64,000 bases of DNA from Acidobacteriota bacterium (GTDB lineage Bacteria; Acidobacteriota; Vicinamibacteria; Vicinamibacterales; JAKQTR01). The position numbers were made by a program, and so were the translations under genes. Below, piece after piece: positions 16,325 through 25,378 of the stretch (position 1 is the stretch's first letter; every line of letters begins with the position of its first letter). The notes under the pieces were generated by a model. That model saw only the letters and a list, made by a program, of their open reading frames with translations. It did no database searches and was not told the origin of the DNA. Location: contig JAKQTR010000037.1 of the NCBI GenBank assembly GCA_029562975.1, positions 1 through 64,000 on the forward strand. Direction: 5' to 3'.

Positions 16325-17386
16325 ATGTCACCCCGTCGCATCTGGATCGACCTCGACAACACCCCGCACATTCCGTTCTTCCTCCCCATCATCCGGGAGC
16401 TCGAGCGCGAGGGGCACTCCGTCGTGCTGACCGCGCGCGACGCGTACGGCGTCTGCGATCTCGCCGCCCACCACGGCCTCGCCGTAACGACAGTAGGCCG
16501 GCACTACGGCAAACACAGGGCGCTGAAGGTCGCGGGCACGCTCTGGCGCGCCCTGCAGCTCGCGCCCGTGATCCTGCGCGAGAGGCCCGACATCTCCATG
16601 TCGCACGGCTCGCGCTCGCTGGTGATCCTCTCGGGCCTCCTGCGCATCCCGAGCCTGCTCCTCTTCGACTACGAGCACGCCGAGCGCATCCCCCTGCTGA
16701 GGCCCGCCCTGGGCATGGCGCCCGCCTCGATCGATGACCCGTCACTGGCGAAGGGGTTCCGCTACGGGGTGCGTCACTACTCCGGTTTGAAGGAGGACGT
16801 CTACGCGGCGGGCTTCCGGCCGGACCCCTCGATCCTGGACGAACTCGGCGTGGGCCCCTCGGAGATCCTCGTCACCATCCGCCCGCCCGCGACCGACGCG
16901 CACTATCACAATCCCGAGGCCGAGGGGCTGTACGTCGAGGTCGTCGAGATGCTGGGCGCGATGCCCGGCGTCCGCATGGTCGTGCTGCCCAGGACCGCCG
17001 GCGCCCAGCGCGACTTCCTGATGACGACGTGGCCCGCGTGGTGCGCGGAGAAGAAGATCGTCGTCCCCGAGCGGGCCCTCGACGGCCTCAACCTCGTGTG
17101 GCACTCCGACCTCGTCGTGAGCGGCGGCGGCACCATGAACCGCGAAGCCGCGGCCCTCGGCGTGCCCGTGTACAGCATCTTCCGCGGCAGGCTGGGCGCC
17201 GTGGACAGGCAGCTGGCCGAGGAGGGCCGCCTCGTGCTGCTCGCGACGCGAGACGACGTGCGGTCGAAGCTGCGGGTCGCCAGGCGCGCGAAGGGCGCGT
17301 CGTTCGCCGCGGGCGACAGGCCCGCCCTCCGGCAGATCCTGGCCGCCGCGCGCGAGCTGATGGAGTTGTCGAATGGGCGCCCGTAG
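16325..17386 (+). CDS. DUF354 protein, glycosyltransferase-B-like
   Basis: The protein has 353 residues. The N-terminus IWIDLDNTPHIPFFLPIIRELEREGH is the DUF354 signature; later DISMSHGSRSLVILSGLL and DLVVSGGGTMNREAAALGVPVYS resemble the UDP-sugar binding half of GT-B enzymes and UDP-GlcNAc 2-epimerases. DUF354 genes are frequently found beside WecB-like epimerases in EPS loci, and here the next gene is one, overlapping by 14 bases. A cytoplasmic glycosyltransferase or nucleotide-sugar enzyme is likely; the reaction is not known. Confidence 0.75.
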   Translation: MSPRRIWIDLDNTPHIPFFLPIIRELEREGHSVVLTARDAYGVCDLAAHHGLAVTTVGRHYGKHRALKVAGTLWRALQLAPVILRERPDISMSHGSRSLVILSGLLRIPSLLLFDYEHAERIPLLRPALGMAPASIDDPSLAKGFRYGVRHYSGLKEDVYAAGFRPDPSILDELGVGPSEILVTIRPPATDAHYHNPEAEGLYVEVVEMLGAMPGVRMVVLPRTAGAQRDFLMTTWPAWCAEKKIVVPERALDGLNLVWHSDLVVSGGGTMNREAAALGVPVYSIFRGRLGAVDRQLAEEGRLVLLATRDDVRSKLRVARRAKGASFAAGDRPALRQILAAARELMELSNGRP

Positions 17387-18536
17387 CGCTCGCGTGCAGG
17401 TTCACCTCGTGTGCGGGGCCCGCCCCAACTTCATGAAGGTGGCGCCGCTCTACCACGCCCTCGCCGCCGAGCCCTGGGCCGACCCGGTCATCGTCCACAC
17501 CGGCCAGCACTACGACGCCAATATGTCCGGGGCGTTCTTCGCCGACTTCGGCCTGCCCGAGCCGCACGTCTCGCTCGGCGTCGGCAGCGGCACGCACGCC
17601 GAGCAGACCGCCAAGGTCATGGTGGCCTACGAGCGCGTCCTGCAGGAGCGGAGGCCCGACCTGGTTGTCGTCGTGGGCGACGTCAATTCCACCGCGGCCG
17701 CCACGCTGGCGGCGGCGAAGCTCGGCGTGAAGGTGGCGCACCTCGAGGCCGGCCTGCGGTCGCGAGACCGGCGCATGCCCGAGGAACTCAATCGGCTCGT
17801 CACCGACGTGCTGGCGGATCTGCTCTGGGCGCCGTCGCAGGACGGCGTCGAGAACCTCCTGGCCGAGGGGATTCCCGCCGGGCGGATCCAGCTCGTCGGC
17901 AACATCATGATCGACACGCTCGAGATGTGCAGGGAGCGCATCGAGCGGCAGGACGCGTTCAGCGCGTTCGGGCTTCGGCCGGGCGGTTTTGCCGTGGCGA
18001 CCATCCACCGGCCGTCGAACGTGGACGACCCGGCCGTCCTCGGCACGCTTTGCGCCATTCTCGAGAGCGTGTCCGAGCTCGTGCCGCTCGTGTTTCCCGT
18101 GCACCCGCGGACCGGCCGGCGCATTGCCGCCGAGGGCCTGCTGGCTGGGGCCCGGCGGGCCGGGCGCCTCTTCCTTCCCGAGCCCATGCCGTACATCGCG
18201 TTCATGAACCTCGTGTTCAACGCGCGTCTCGTCATCACCGACTCGGGCGGGATCCAGGAGGAGACCACCTATCTCGGCATCCCGTGCCTGACCATGAGGG
18301 AGAACACCGAGCGGCCGATTACCGTGACGCACGGCACCAACCGGCTGTGCGCGCCGGACCAGCTTCTTGCGAGCGTGCGGGAGATCCTGCGGCGCCGGCC
18401 GCCGTCCGCGCCGCGTATTCCGTACTGGGACGGCAGGACCGCCGGCAGGGTGGTCGAGGCCATTCGCGGCCAGTTCGCCGGGCGCGCCGGCGCCGCCCCG
18501 GCCGAGGCGGCGCCGCTCGCGGTGTCGCGCTCTTGA
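17373..18536 (+). CDS. wecB: UDP-N-acetylglucosamine 2-epimerase family (WecB/WbpI-like)
   Basis: The protein has 387 residues and overlaps the end of the DUF354 gene. It has the non-hydrolysing epimerase motifs: VCGARPNFMKVAPL, VHTGQHYDANMSG, VVVVGDVNSTAAATLAA, VAHLEAGLRSRDRRMPEELNR, HRPSNVDDP, FLPEPMPYIAFMNLV, ITDSGGIQEETTYLGIPCLTMRENTERPIT. This family interconverts UDP-GlcNAc and UDP-ManNAc (WecB) or acts on UDP-2,3-diacetamido-glucuronate (WbpI). Given the WbpB, D and E-like genes nearby, the WbpI reaction giving the manno-configured sugar is plausible. The primary sequence alone does not separate the two. Its stop overlaps the start of the next gene. Confidence 0.9.
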   Translation: MGARSARVQVHLVCGARPNFMKVAPLYHALAAEPWADPVIVHTGQHYDANMSGAFFADFGLPEPHVSLGVGSGTHAEQTAKVMVAYERVLQERRPDLVVVVGDVNSTAAATLAAAKLGVKVAHLEAGLRSRDRRMPEELNRLVTDVLADLLWAPSQDGVENLLAEGIPAGRIQLVGNIMIDTLEMCRERIERQDAFSAFGLRPGGFAVATIHRPSNVDDPAVLGTLCAILESVSELVPLVFPVHPRTGRRIAAEGLLAGARRAGRLFLPEPMPYIAFMNLVFNARLVITDSGGIQEETTYLGIPCLTMRENTERPITVTHGTNRLCAPDQLLASVREILRRRPPSAPRIPYWDGRTAGRVVEAIRGQFAGRAGAAPAEAAPLAVSRS

Positions 18537-19702
18537 CCTCGGACGCCCGCCTCGAGGAGATCGTCACCAGGCTCGAGGCGTACTGCCGGAGCCGCGACTG
18601 GGCCGGCTACGATCCGTACGACGCGCTGAACAGCGGGCGGTTCGCGCGGACGCCTCTGGCGAGGAGCCGCCTGGCGCGCCTCGCGCTCACGCAGCTCCTG
18701 AAGCGCAGCCCCGTCAATTTCCGCGCGTTGCTCGGCATCGCCCCGCATCAGAACCCCAAGGCCCTCGGGCTGTTCCTGTCCTTCTACGGGCGGCGCGTCG
18801 TGGCTGGGGATGGCGGGGCCGCCGCGCCGGCAAGGGCCGTTGCCGCCAGGCTTCTCGAGCTTCGATCGCCCGGGGCCGGCTGCTGGTGCTGGGGCTACAG
18901 CTTCCCGTGGCAGATGCGGACCAGGCTCGTGCCCAGGTTCGCGCCCAATCTCGTCTGCACCACGTTCGCGGCGCACGGCCTGCTCGATGCGTACGAGGGC
19001 GGGCTTGGGGACGAGTGGCTCGCGCCCGCCGTCGGGGCCGGCGAGTACCTGGCGCGCGGGCTTTTCTGGGAGGATGGGCAGCGGGCCGCGTTCGCGTATC
19101 CCCTGCCGGACATTCGGGTCCCCATCCACAACGCCAATTTCCTCGGCGCCGCGCTCCTCTGCCGGCTTGCCCGGACGACGGGCGACGGCGGAGTTGTGGA
19201 GCCGGCGCTGCGTGCCGCGCGGTGGTCGGCCGCGAGGCAGCGCGAGGACGGCTCGTGGCCGTACGGAGAGGGCCCGGCCCAGCAGTGGATGGACAACTTC
19301 CACACCGGCTTCAACCTCTGCGCGCTGGAGTCCATCGGCCGCGACCTGGGGACCCGCGAGTTCGAACCCGCGCTCCGGAAGGGTTTCCAGTTCTACCTCG
19401 ACCACTTCTTCACGCCTGACGGCGCGCCCAGGTACTTCCACGACAGGACGTACCCCATTGACATCCACAGCGTGGCGCAGAGCCTGATCACGCTGACTTC
19501 TCTGCGTGCGCTGGATGAGCGAGCGGCCGCGGTTGCCCGTTCCGTTCTCGCCTGGGCGCTCGCCAACATGTGGGACGAGCGCGGGTTCTTCTACTACCGG
19601 CGGCTGCGGGGATTGACCGTTCGCACCTCCTACATGCGATGGTCGCAGGCGTGGATGCTGATCGGACTGGCAACCGTGCTGTCGGCCGAAGGAATCCACT
19701 GA
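18533..19702 (+). CDS. Alpha/alpha-toroid protein of unknown function
   Basis: The protein has 389 residues from a TTG overlapping the epimerase stop (TTGA); this weak start is inferred from the coupling. The sequence is rich in helical repeats with conserved aromatic clusters: GCWCWGYSFPWQMRT, IHNANFLGAALLCRLAR, RQREDGSWPYGEG, QQWMDNFHTGFNLCALESIG and IDIHSVAQSLITLTSL. This resembles (alpha/alpha)6-barrel glycosidase, lyase or prenyltransferase-repeat folds. No signal peptide is seen, so it is probably cytoplasmic. Homologues are found beside EPS genes. A role in sugar or polymer modification is possible but unproven; no catalytic residue can be assigned. Confidence 0.6.
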   Translation: MTSDARLEEIVTRLEAYCRSRDWAGYDPYDALNSGRFARTPLARSRLARLALTQLLKRSPVNFRALLGIAPHQNPKALGLFLSFYGRRVVAGDGGAAAPARAVAARLLELRSPGAGCWCWGYSFPWQMRTRLVPRFAPNLVCTTFAAHGLLDAYEGGLGDEWLAPAVGAGEYLARGLFWEDGQRAAFAYPLPDIRVPIHNANFLGAALLCRLARTTGDGGVVEPALRAARWSAARQREDGSWPYGEGPAQQWMDNFHTGFNLCALESIGRDLGTREFEPALRKGFQFYLDHFFTPDGAPRYFHDRTYPIDIHSVAQSLITLTSLRALDERAAAVARSVLAWALANMWDERGFFYYRRLRGLTVRTSYMRWSQAWMLIGLATVLSAEGIH

Positions 19703-19747
19703 TAGCCGCAGCGCGATTCGTACCATCTCATCGAAGTGCTTCCTGAC

Positions 19748-20785
19748 ATGGGACCTCTCGCTCGGGTTTCCCGGTTTCGCGGCTCGTGGGCCGAATTGGC
19801 TTTGCTCACGTGCGCCTCGCTCGTCGCCGCGTCGCTCGTGAGTCACGTGGCGATGGAATGGCTGCAGATCAGATCGTCGTGGGGTAGCTTCAGCGTGTAC
19901 GGCCACGCGGATGGGATGCCCGCGACGATGCTGTATGGATCATCGATCGCGTATTCCGGCATCAACTGGAACACCGTTGCCGCGAGGATTGGAGCGCCAA
20001 TAGGGCGGTGGCCCACGCCCGGGTCGACGCCGTCCGAGTGGGAGCAGTTTCAGCGCTGGTCGGGCAGCGTCAGGCGCAGTTTCGTGGCCGTGTCTGCCGT
20101 TGATCTCAACGAGTACGCCCTCTGCGACTTCCGTGCGGATATCGTACCGCTATGGCAGACAGTGCGGGACCTTTCGCACCTTCCCAGCGATCGGGCGTAT
20201 GCGAAGAAGGTGTTGGAGCAGTATCCCGTGCGAACGTTGCGCCTAGCGTTTCCGACGATCGGGCGGTCCGACGGTGTACTGACCGGAACCAGAGACCGTT
20301 TGAGGCGCCTCTTACACGGTCGCGCTGCGGACCAGGACAAAGAGGCCTTCGTGATGGACCCGGATCAGGACGCCGTTCTTGACGAGCGGGTGACTGACTG
20401 GGACCCGGGTCGACGCGAGCGCCGAATGGTCCTCGCACGCGCCGCTTGTAACGGTAGACAGGGCTTCGCCGGTCTGAAGCGAGCTGCCCTGGAGCGGATC
20501 CTTGCGACAGCCAGCCGGCAAGGTCCTACGGTCGCAGTCGTTCTCCCGATGTCCCCCTACTACCGGGTTGAGTTCTTCGATCCAGCCGTCACGCAGGAAT
20601 TCGAGAAGGCGCTGAACGCGCTTCAAGCCGACACGCCAGATGTCCGCTGGCTCCGGTTGGACCGCCTCAGCGTCCTCGATGACAATCGCATGTTCGTCGA
20701 CTTCGTGCACATGAATCGGACCGGGCAAGAGCATGCGACGCGCGCGTTTCTCGCGGAGTTGGAGTCCGAGGTGCCGGGCCGATGA
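19748..20785 (+). CDS. Membrane-anchored SGNH/DltD-like protein, partner of the MBOAT gene
   Basis: The protein has 345 residues from the ATG at 19748. One N-terminal transmembrane helix (LALLTCASLVAASLVSHVAMEW) places the rest outside the cytoplasm. A possible nucleophile block is TMLYGSSIAYSGINW, and the C-terminal DxxH block is DFVHMNRTG, the arrangement of DltD, AlgX and other SGNH proteins that work with MBOAT acyltransferases. It overlaps the MBOAT start by four bases (ATGA). It likely takes the group delivered by the MBOAT protein, or hydrolyses or moves it, on the extracytoplasmic side. Identity as DltD-like rests on topology, the S/DxxH pattern and context. Confidence 0.65.
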   Translation: MGPLARVSRFRGSWAELALLTCASLVAASLVSHVAMEWLQIRSSWGSFSVYGHADGMPATMLYGSSIAYSGINWNTVAARIGAPIGRWPTPGSTPSEWEQFQRWSGSVRRSFVAVSAVDLNEYALCDFRADIVPLWQTVRDLSHLPSDRAYAKKVLEQYPVRTLRLAFPTIGRSDGVLTGTRDRLRRLLHGRAADQDKEAFVMDPDQDAVLDERVTDWDPGRRERRMVLARAACNGRQGFAGLKRAALERILATASRQGPTVAVVLPMSPYYRVEFFDPAVTQEFEKALNALQADTPDVRWLRLDRLSVLDDNRMFVDFVHMNRTGQEHATRAFLAELESEVPGR

Positions 20786-22218
20786 CGCTCACGTCGCTCG
20801 AGTTCCTGGCGTTCTTCGTGTTCGTGCTCTTCGCGCGACAGCTGTTCGGCACGCACCGCGCCGAGCGCTGGTTCCTGCTTGGGGCTAGCGTTGTCTTCGC
20901 TCTCGCCTCCAGCACAGTCGGAACCGCGGTGGTCGTCATCATCACCGTGGTCGACTTCTGCATCGGCCGTGCCTTGGAGCGCTCGACGGATGGCCGGAAG
21001 CGCAAGCGCCTGCTCAGGCTCAGCCTTGGGACGAGCCTTGGCCTGCTCGGGGTGTTCAAGTACACGGGGTTCATCTTCCAGAACGCGCAGGTTGTGCTGG
21101 ATGCCGCCGGTGTCGGCGCGCGACTTCCCTCGTTCAGCCTGCCCTCGCCGCCCGGGATCTCGTTCTTCACGTTCGCCAGCATCAGCTATGTTGTCGACGT
21201 CTACAACAGGCGCATCAAACCTGCTGACAACCTGGCTGACTACGGGCTGTTCCTGGGCTTCTTCCCGAAGTTCCTAGCCGGTCCGATCGCTCGCGCGTCG
21301 TCGTTCCTCCCGCAGATCAGGGGTCGGAGGTCCCTGGCACCGAGCGACATCGAAACGGCACTGGCGTACATCCTGATTGGAGCGGTGAAGAAGCTCGTCA
21401 TTGCCGACCAGGTTGTCGGGCACGTGGACCTGATCTTCGCGAGCCCGGGTCGATTCGACAGCCTGACGCTTTTCCAGGGGGCTTTCGGTTACGCGGTTCA
21501 GATCTACTGCGACTTCTCCGGCTACTCGGACATCGCGGTCGGCGTGGCGAGGCTCCTGGGCTTCAAGTTGCCGGACAACTTCCAGATGCCATTCTCGGCG
21601 CCGACGATCACGGACTACTGGCGCAGGTGGCACATCACGATGTCGAGCTGGTTTCGTGATTACCTGTTTCTACCCCTTGAGATGGCCCGCAAACGCAGCC
21701 CGCGCCCGACCCTTCGCACCACCAGCAATCTCCTGTTGACCTGGCTCGTCTGCGGGCTCTGGCACGGCGCCGCCTGGAACTTCGTGTGCTGGGGGGGCAT
21801 CCACGGCGCGGCGATGGCCGCGCATGTCGGGTGGCGCAAGTGGAGTCCATTTACCGGCCTCCGGCGCTTCCGCGCGGTCACGGCAGCGTGGACCGTCGTG
21901 TCGCATGCCCTGACACTCGGCGTCGTGCTCGTGAGTTCCGTATACTTCCGGGCGCCCTCTGTCTCGTCGGCCAACGGGTTCCTTGTCAGGCTCCTCCGCT
22001 TCGAGAGTGACGGAACGAGGATGCTCTCTCCCTACATCCTGCCGGCCGTCGCGGCAGTCGCCTTCCTTCACTTCGTGTTCCATAGAGACGGCAACTGGGC
22101 CGTGAGGATCGTTTCGTGTCCGGCGCCCGTTCGATTCCTGGCGTACGGCAGCCTGGCCTGCGTGCTCGTGCTGTTGGGGGCCACGAGCACGGTGCCCTTC
22201 GTCTACTTCAGGTTCTGA
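20782..22218 (+). CDS. MBOAT O-acyltransferase (AlgI/DltB/PatA-like)
   Basis: The protein has 478 residues with about ten membrane segments. Diagnostic parts are GISFFTFASISYVVDVYN, FFPKFLAGPIARASSFLPQI, YCDFSGYSDIAVGVARLLGF, FSAPTITDYWRRWHITMSSWFRDYLFLPL and the catalytic-histidine region CGLWHGAAWNF (His about 328). Family members carry activated acyl or aminoacyl groups across the inner membrane and pass them to polymers outside (alginate acetylation, teichoic acid D-alanylation). Here an acyl carrier protein, an adenylating ligase and an SGNH protein flank it, which favours a Dlt-like route over simple acetyl-CoA use. Confidence 0.9.
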   Translation: MTLTSLEFLAFFVFVLFARQLFGTHRAERWFLLGASVVFALASSTVGTAVVVIITVVDFCIGRALERSTDGRKRKRLLRLSLGTSLGLLGVFKYTGFIFQNAQVVLDAAGVGARLPSFSLPSPPGISFFTFASISYVVDVYNRRIKPADNLADYGLFLGFFPKFLAGPIARASSFLPQIRGRRSLAPSDIETALAYILIGAVKKLVIADQVVGHVDLIFASPGRFDSLTLFQGAFGYAVQIYCDFSGYSDIAVGVARLLGFKLPDNFQMPFSAPTITDYWRRWHITMSSWFRDYLFLPLEMARKRSPRPTLRTTSNLLLTWLVCGLWHGAAWNFVCWGGIHGAAMAAHVGWRKWSPFTGLRRFRAVTAAWTVVSHALTLGVVLVSSVYFRAPSVSSANGFLVRLLRFESDGTRMLSPYILPAVAAVAFLHFVFHRDGNWAVRIVSCPAPVRFLAYGSLACVLVLLGATSTVPFVYFRF

Positions 22219-22270
22219 ACGATTCGAGAGACCGGCGACCGTCTCTCGTCCACGGCAGAAAGGCGGCTCC

Positions 22271-22531
22271 ATGGCGGAAGATGTCTTGAGCGCTGTCACT
22301 CGGTATGTCGAGGAAACGCTCAACAAGGAACGGGGGCTCAGCGTGAAGCCCGAGCCCGGCATGTCACTCGTCGACAGCGGCATGCTCGACTCGTTGAGCA
22401 TCGTGACCTTCGTCGGGCGGCTTGAGTCGGGGTTTGGCATCTCGATCTCGATGGCCGACATGACCCTTGAGAACTTCGACACGATCGAGCGGATTGCCGC
22501 GATGGTAATCGCCAAACAGCTCGCCGGGTAG
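22271..22531 (+). CDS. Acyl/aminoacyl carrier protein
   Basis: The protein has 86 residues. The phosphopantetheine attachment site is in VDSGMLDSLSIVTF, with Ser41 following Asp40 as in DltC and other carrier proteins. The helical ends are standard. It lies between the MBOAT gene and the adenylating ligase, so it is probably loaded by that ligase and used by the MBOAT protein. A phosphopantetheinyl transferase must come from elsewhere in the genome. Confidence 0.9.
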   Translation: MAEDVLSAVTRYVEETLNKERGLSVKPEPGMSLVDSGMLDSLSIVTFVGRLESGFGISISMADMTLENFDTIERIAAMVIAKQLAG

Positions 22532-22535
22532 GTCG

Positions 22536-24158
22536 GTGGCTACGATCCTCGACGATTTCCGGGCTGCAGTGTCCGCACACCCTCACCGTACGGCCGTTGT
22601 GCAGGCAATGGGTGGGGGGCGATCGCGCAGCATCACCTTCGAGGAGCTTGACCGCCGCTCGGATGAACTCGCGGCATATCTTGCGTCCCGCGCCATCGCC
22701 AGCGGGGACATGGTCGGCGTAGTGATGCGGCGGTCGATCGACCACGTCGTCTCGATCGTGGCGATTCTCAAAGCCGGGGCGGCTTTCTACAGCCTCAATC
22801 CCCGCTCGACCTGGGCCCAAGTGGCGTACGCCGCGGGCCTGGCGCGCTCGGAGACAGTCCTCGTCGACTTCGATGCGCTGTTGAATCTGCGTAATATCGG
22901 CAGCGACGGTGAGCCGCGCTTCTCGCTGACGCTCTACTCGAGTGAGCGCCCGTCGCCGTTTCAAGATCAGCGCATCTCTCAGGTCCGGGCTGTCTATCCC
23001 CGCCTGTTGACCGCCGACCCCGGTGCCGGAGTGCCTGAAGCCTCATCGACTGGCGCGCCGGTGGGCCGGGATGTGGCGCTCGCGTTGTTCACGTCCGGTT
23101 CTACAGGCACGGCGAAGGGTGTGCTCATCTCCCACCAAGACTTGCATAACCGGGTCATGACGGAGTGCGGGTACTTCGGGACGACGGTAGAAGATGTCCT
23201 GCTCAACGTCCTGCCCTTCTCGTTCGACGTTGGCGCGAACCAGCTATTTTCGAGTCTGGCTACCGGGGCCCAGTTGGTGATTCTCAATTCCTGGATGCCT
23301 CTCGACATAGTGTCTGCCATTGCGCGATACCAGGTGACGGGCATGTCCGCGGTGCCAGCCATCTGGACGTCTGTCCTGGCGCTCGACGACGCGCATGCCG
23401 TCGCCGCCGGATTCAGGCGCCTGCGCTACGTCACGGTCTCCGGCGGTGACCTGCCCCCGAGCTACCTCACGCGCCTCGGAGGACTGCTGGAGGGCGTTCA
23501 GATCTTCAAGACCTACGGGCAGTCCGAGACGTTCCGGAGTGGGCTCCTCCTGCCGAGCGAATTCAAGAACAAGATGCGATCGGTCGGAAGGGCGGTGAGA
23601 GGTACTCAGGTGTACATCCTCAACGCAAAGGGAAGGCAGGCTGGGCCTGGGGAGGCTGGCGAGATCCTGCACCATGGCGATGGGACGATGCTGGGATACC
23701 TAGGCGACGCCAGGGCCACGCGGCGCAAGCTGCGCGCGAACCCTTTGCAGCGCGGCCGCGGACCGTGTCGGCAGACCGTTGTCTTCACGGGCGATCTGGG
23801 ATGCCTGGACGAAGACGGCTATCTCTACGTGCTGGGACGCAAGGACAAGATGATCAAGTCATCGGGATACCGGGTGTACCCAAAGGAAGTGTCCGACCAG
23901 ATCCTCCTGCACCCTGCGGTGGCGGACGCAGTGGTCTTCGGACTGCCCGATCGAGCGCTCGGCCAGGCGATCGTGGCCGAGATACAGACCAAGCCCGGGT
24001 CCGCACTGACCGAGACGGAGATCAAGGGGTTCCTGGCGGACAGACTGCCGCCCTACATGATTCCGTCTCGCATCGCGTTCGTTCCGGCATTCCCTCGAAC
24101 GCCCTCGGGCAAGATCCGACTGGCAGAAGTCGAGGCGAAGTACCGTGACACGCAGTGA
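22536..24158 (+). CDS. Adenylate-forming amino acid/acyl ligase (DltA-like, exosortase ligase type)
   Basis: The protein has 540 residues from a GTG four bases after the carrier protein stop. ANL-superfamily motifs are complete: ALFTSGSTGTAKGVLISH (P-loop, about 183-200), the A5-like TYGQSETF, GDLGCLDEDGYLYVLGRKDKMIKSSGYRVYP (A7/A8), and PRTPSGKIRL with the A10 lysine. The Phe-Asp pair in LPFSFDVG resembles A4 of amino-acid-activating domains, where Asp binds the alpha-amino group. It probably adenylates an amino or carboxylic acid and loads the adjacent carrier protein. It also fits the acyl-CoA ligase family that accompanies exosortase clusters together with a PLP decarboxylase, exactly the gene that follows. 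Confidence 0.85.
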   Translation: MATILDDFRAAVSAHPHRTAVVQAMGGGRSRSITFEELDRRSDELAAYLASRAIASGDMVGVVMRRSIDHVVSIVAILKAGAAFYSLNPRSTWAQVAYAAGLARSETVLVDFDALLNLRNIGSDGEPRFSLTLYSSERPSPFQDQRISQVRAVYPRLLTADPGAGVPEASSTGAPVGRDVALALFTSGSTGTAKGVLISHQDLHNRVMTECGYFGTTVEDVLLNVLPFSFDVGANQLFSSLATGAQLVILNSWMPLDIVSAIARYQVTGMSAVPAIWTSVLALDDAHAVAAGFRRLRYVTVSGGDLPPSYLTRLGGLLEGVQIFKTYGQSETFRSGLLLPSEFKNKMRSVGRAVRGTQVYILNAKGRQAGPGEAGEILHHGDGTMLGYLGDARATRRKLRANPLQRGRGPCRQTVVFTGDLGCLDEDGYLYVLGRKDKMIKSSGYRVYPKEVSDQILLHPAVADAVVFGLPDRALGQAIVAEIQTKPGSALTETEIKGFLADRLPPYMIPSRIAFVPAFPRTPSGKIRLAEVEAKYRDTQ

Positions 24159-25359
24159 GTTCTTCGATCTCGTAGGGAGGGAGGAGGTCCAGCGCTTGGC
24201 TCGTGCCTCGGGTACGCCAGCTTACCTGTACTTCCTCCGGGTCGTGCGCAAGAGGCACGCCGACTTGGTCGGATGCCTGCCGCGACGGTTCGACGTGTAT
24301 TACGCGGTAAAGGCGAACCCGCATCCGGGCCTGCTTCGCGAACTTGGTTCAATGGGAATCGGCGCCGACGTGGCGTCCATCGGCGAACTCGAGGCGGCAA
24401 TCTCACAGGGGATACCGCCGGGGCGGGTGGAGTTCTCGGGGCCCGGCAAGACCGAAAGCGAAATCGCGAAAGCCATCCAACACGGGGTGTCTTCCATCAA
24501 CGCGGAGAGTCTGGCCGAACTTGAGATTATCGCCCGCGCCAGCGTTCGCGAAGGGAGAATCGCACAAGTCGGAATCAGGCTCAATCCTGGCGTCGCGCCG
24601 ACCCAAGCCGGCCTGAGGATGAGCGGTGCCACCCAGTTCGGCATTCAGGCCGCGAACCTGGAGCAAGCGCTCCGGTTCATTCGCTCCAACGACCGGGCGC
24701 TTCGGTTCACCGGGCTTCACGTTCACACGGGGTCGCAGATTCTCTCCAGTGAGGCGGTTGCCGAGAACTTCCGAAGCATCCTCGAGTTGGCATTGCTCAG
24801 CGAGGATCTGGGGCTGCTGCCCCTCCAGAAGATCAACTTCGGTGGTGGCTGGGGCATTTCGTACTTCCCCCACCAGGCCCCGCTGGATCTGGCCGACCTG
24901 TCTTCCCGGCTCGCGGATCTGTTCAACGATTCCAGGTACGCCTCCTTGAAGACCGCTCGCCACATCGTCGAGCCGGGTCGATTCCTCGTAGGGGAGTCGG
25001 GCGTCTACGTCACGACCGTTCTGTACCGGAAGCCCGGTGCGCGCAGAGAATTCCTGATCGTGGACGGGGGGATGCACCAGCATTACCTGTTGGCTGGTGG
25101 CATGGGGCAGGTGATTCGGCGCAATTTCGAGCTGGACTACTTCCCTGTCCTCGACCGGCCGAGCCGTCACGGAAGTTCCTTCGACGTGGCGGGTTGCCTG
25201 TGCACGCCTCAGGATCTCTTGGCGACGGATGTCCTGGCGCACTGCGATGTCCGTCCGGGCGATCACATCGTCTTCTTCAATTCCGGCGCGTACGGACTCA
25301 CAGCCAGTCCGCTCCTGTTTCTCGGACATCGTCTGGCGGCGGAGACCGCGCTGGATTGA
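24145..25359 (+). CDS. PLP-dependent group IV decarboxylase (LysA-like, exosortase associated)
   Basis: The protein has 404 residues from a GTG, overlapping the ligase by 14 bases. The alanine-racemase-type barrel carries the PLP lysine in VYYAVKANPHP (Lys56) and the phosphate/substrate loop LHVHTGSQ (about 191-198). Further conserved parts are INFGGGWGI, VEPGRFLVGESG, and VAGCLCTPQDLLATD, where CxxxD-like residues complete the active site of the neighbouring subunit. The family decarboxylates diaminopimelate, ornithine, lysine or related amino acids; a branch is known beside exosortase EPS clusters and ligases like the one upstream. It may make the amine, or modify the carrier-bound amino acid, used by this module. 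The substrate is unknown. Confidence 0.85.
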   Translation: MTRSEFFDLVGREEVQRLARASGTPAYLYFLRVVRKRHADLVGCLPRRFDVYYAVKANPHPGLLRELGSMGIGADVASIGELEAAISQGIPPGRVEFSGPGKTESEIAKAIQHGVSSINAESLAELEIIARASVREGRIAQVGIRLNPGVAPTQAGLRMSGATQFGIQAANLEQALRFIRSNDRALRFTGLHVHTGSQILSSEAVAENFRSILELALLSEDLGLLPLQKINFGGGWGISYFPHQAPLDLADLSSRLADLFNDSRYASLKTARHIVEPGRFLVGESGVYVTTVLYRKPGARREFLIVDGGMHQHYLLAGGMGQVIRRNFELDYFPVLDRPSRHGSSFDVAGCLCTPQDLLATDVLAHCDVRPGDHIVFFNSGAYGLTASPLLFLGHRLAAETALD

Positions 25360-25378
25360 CGCCCACTGGAGTCTCATT

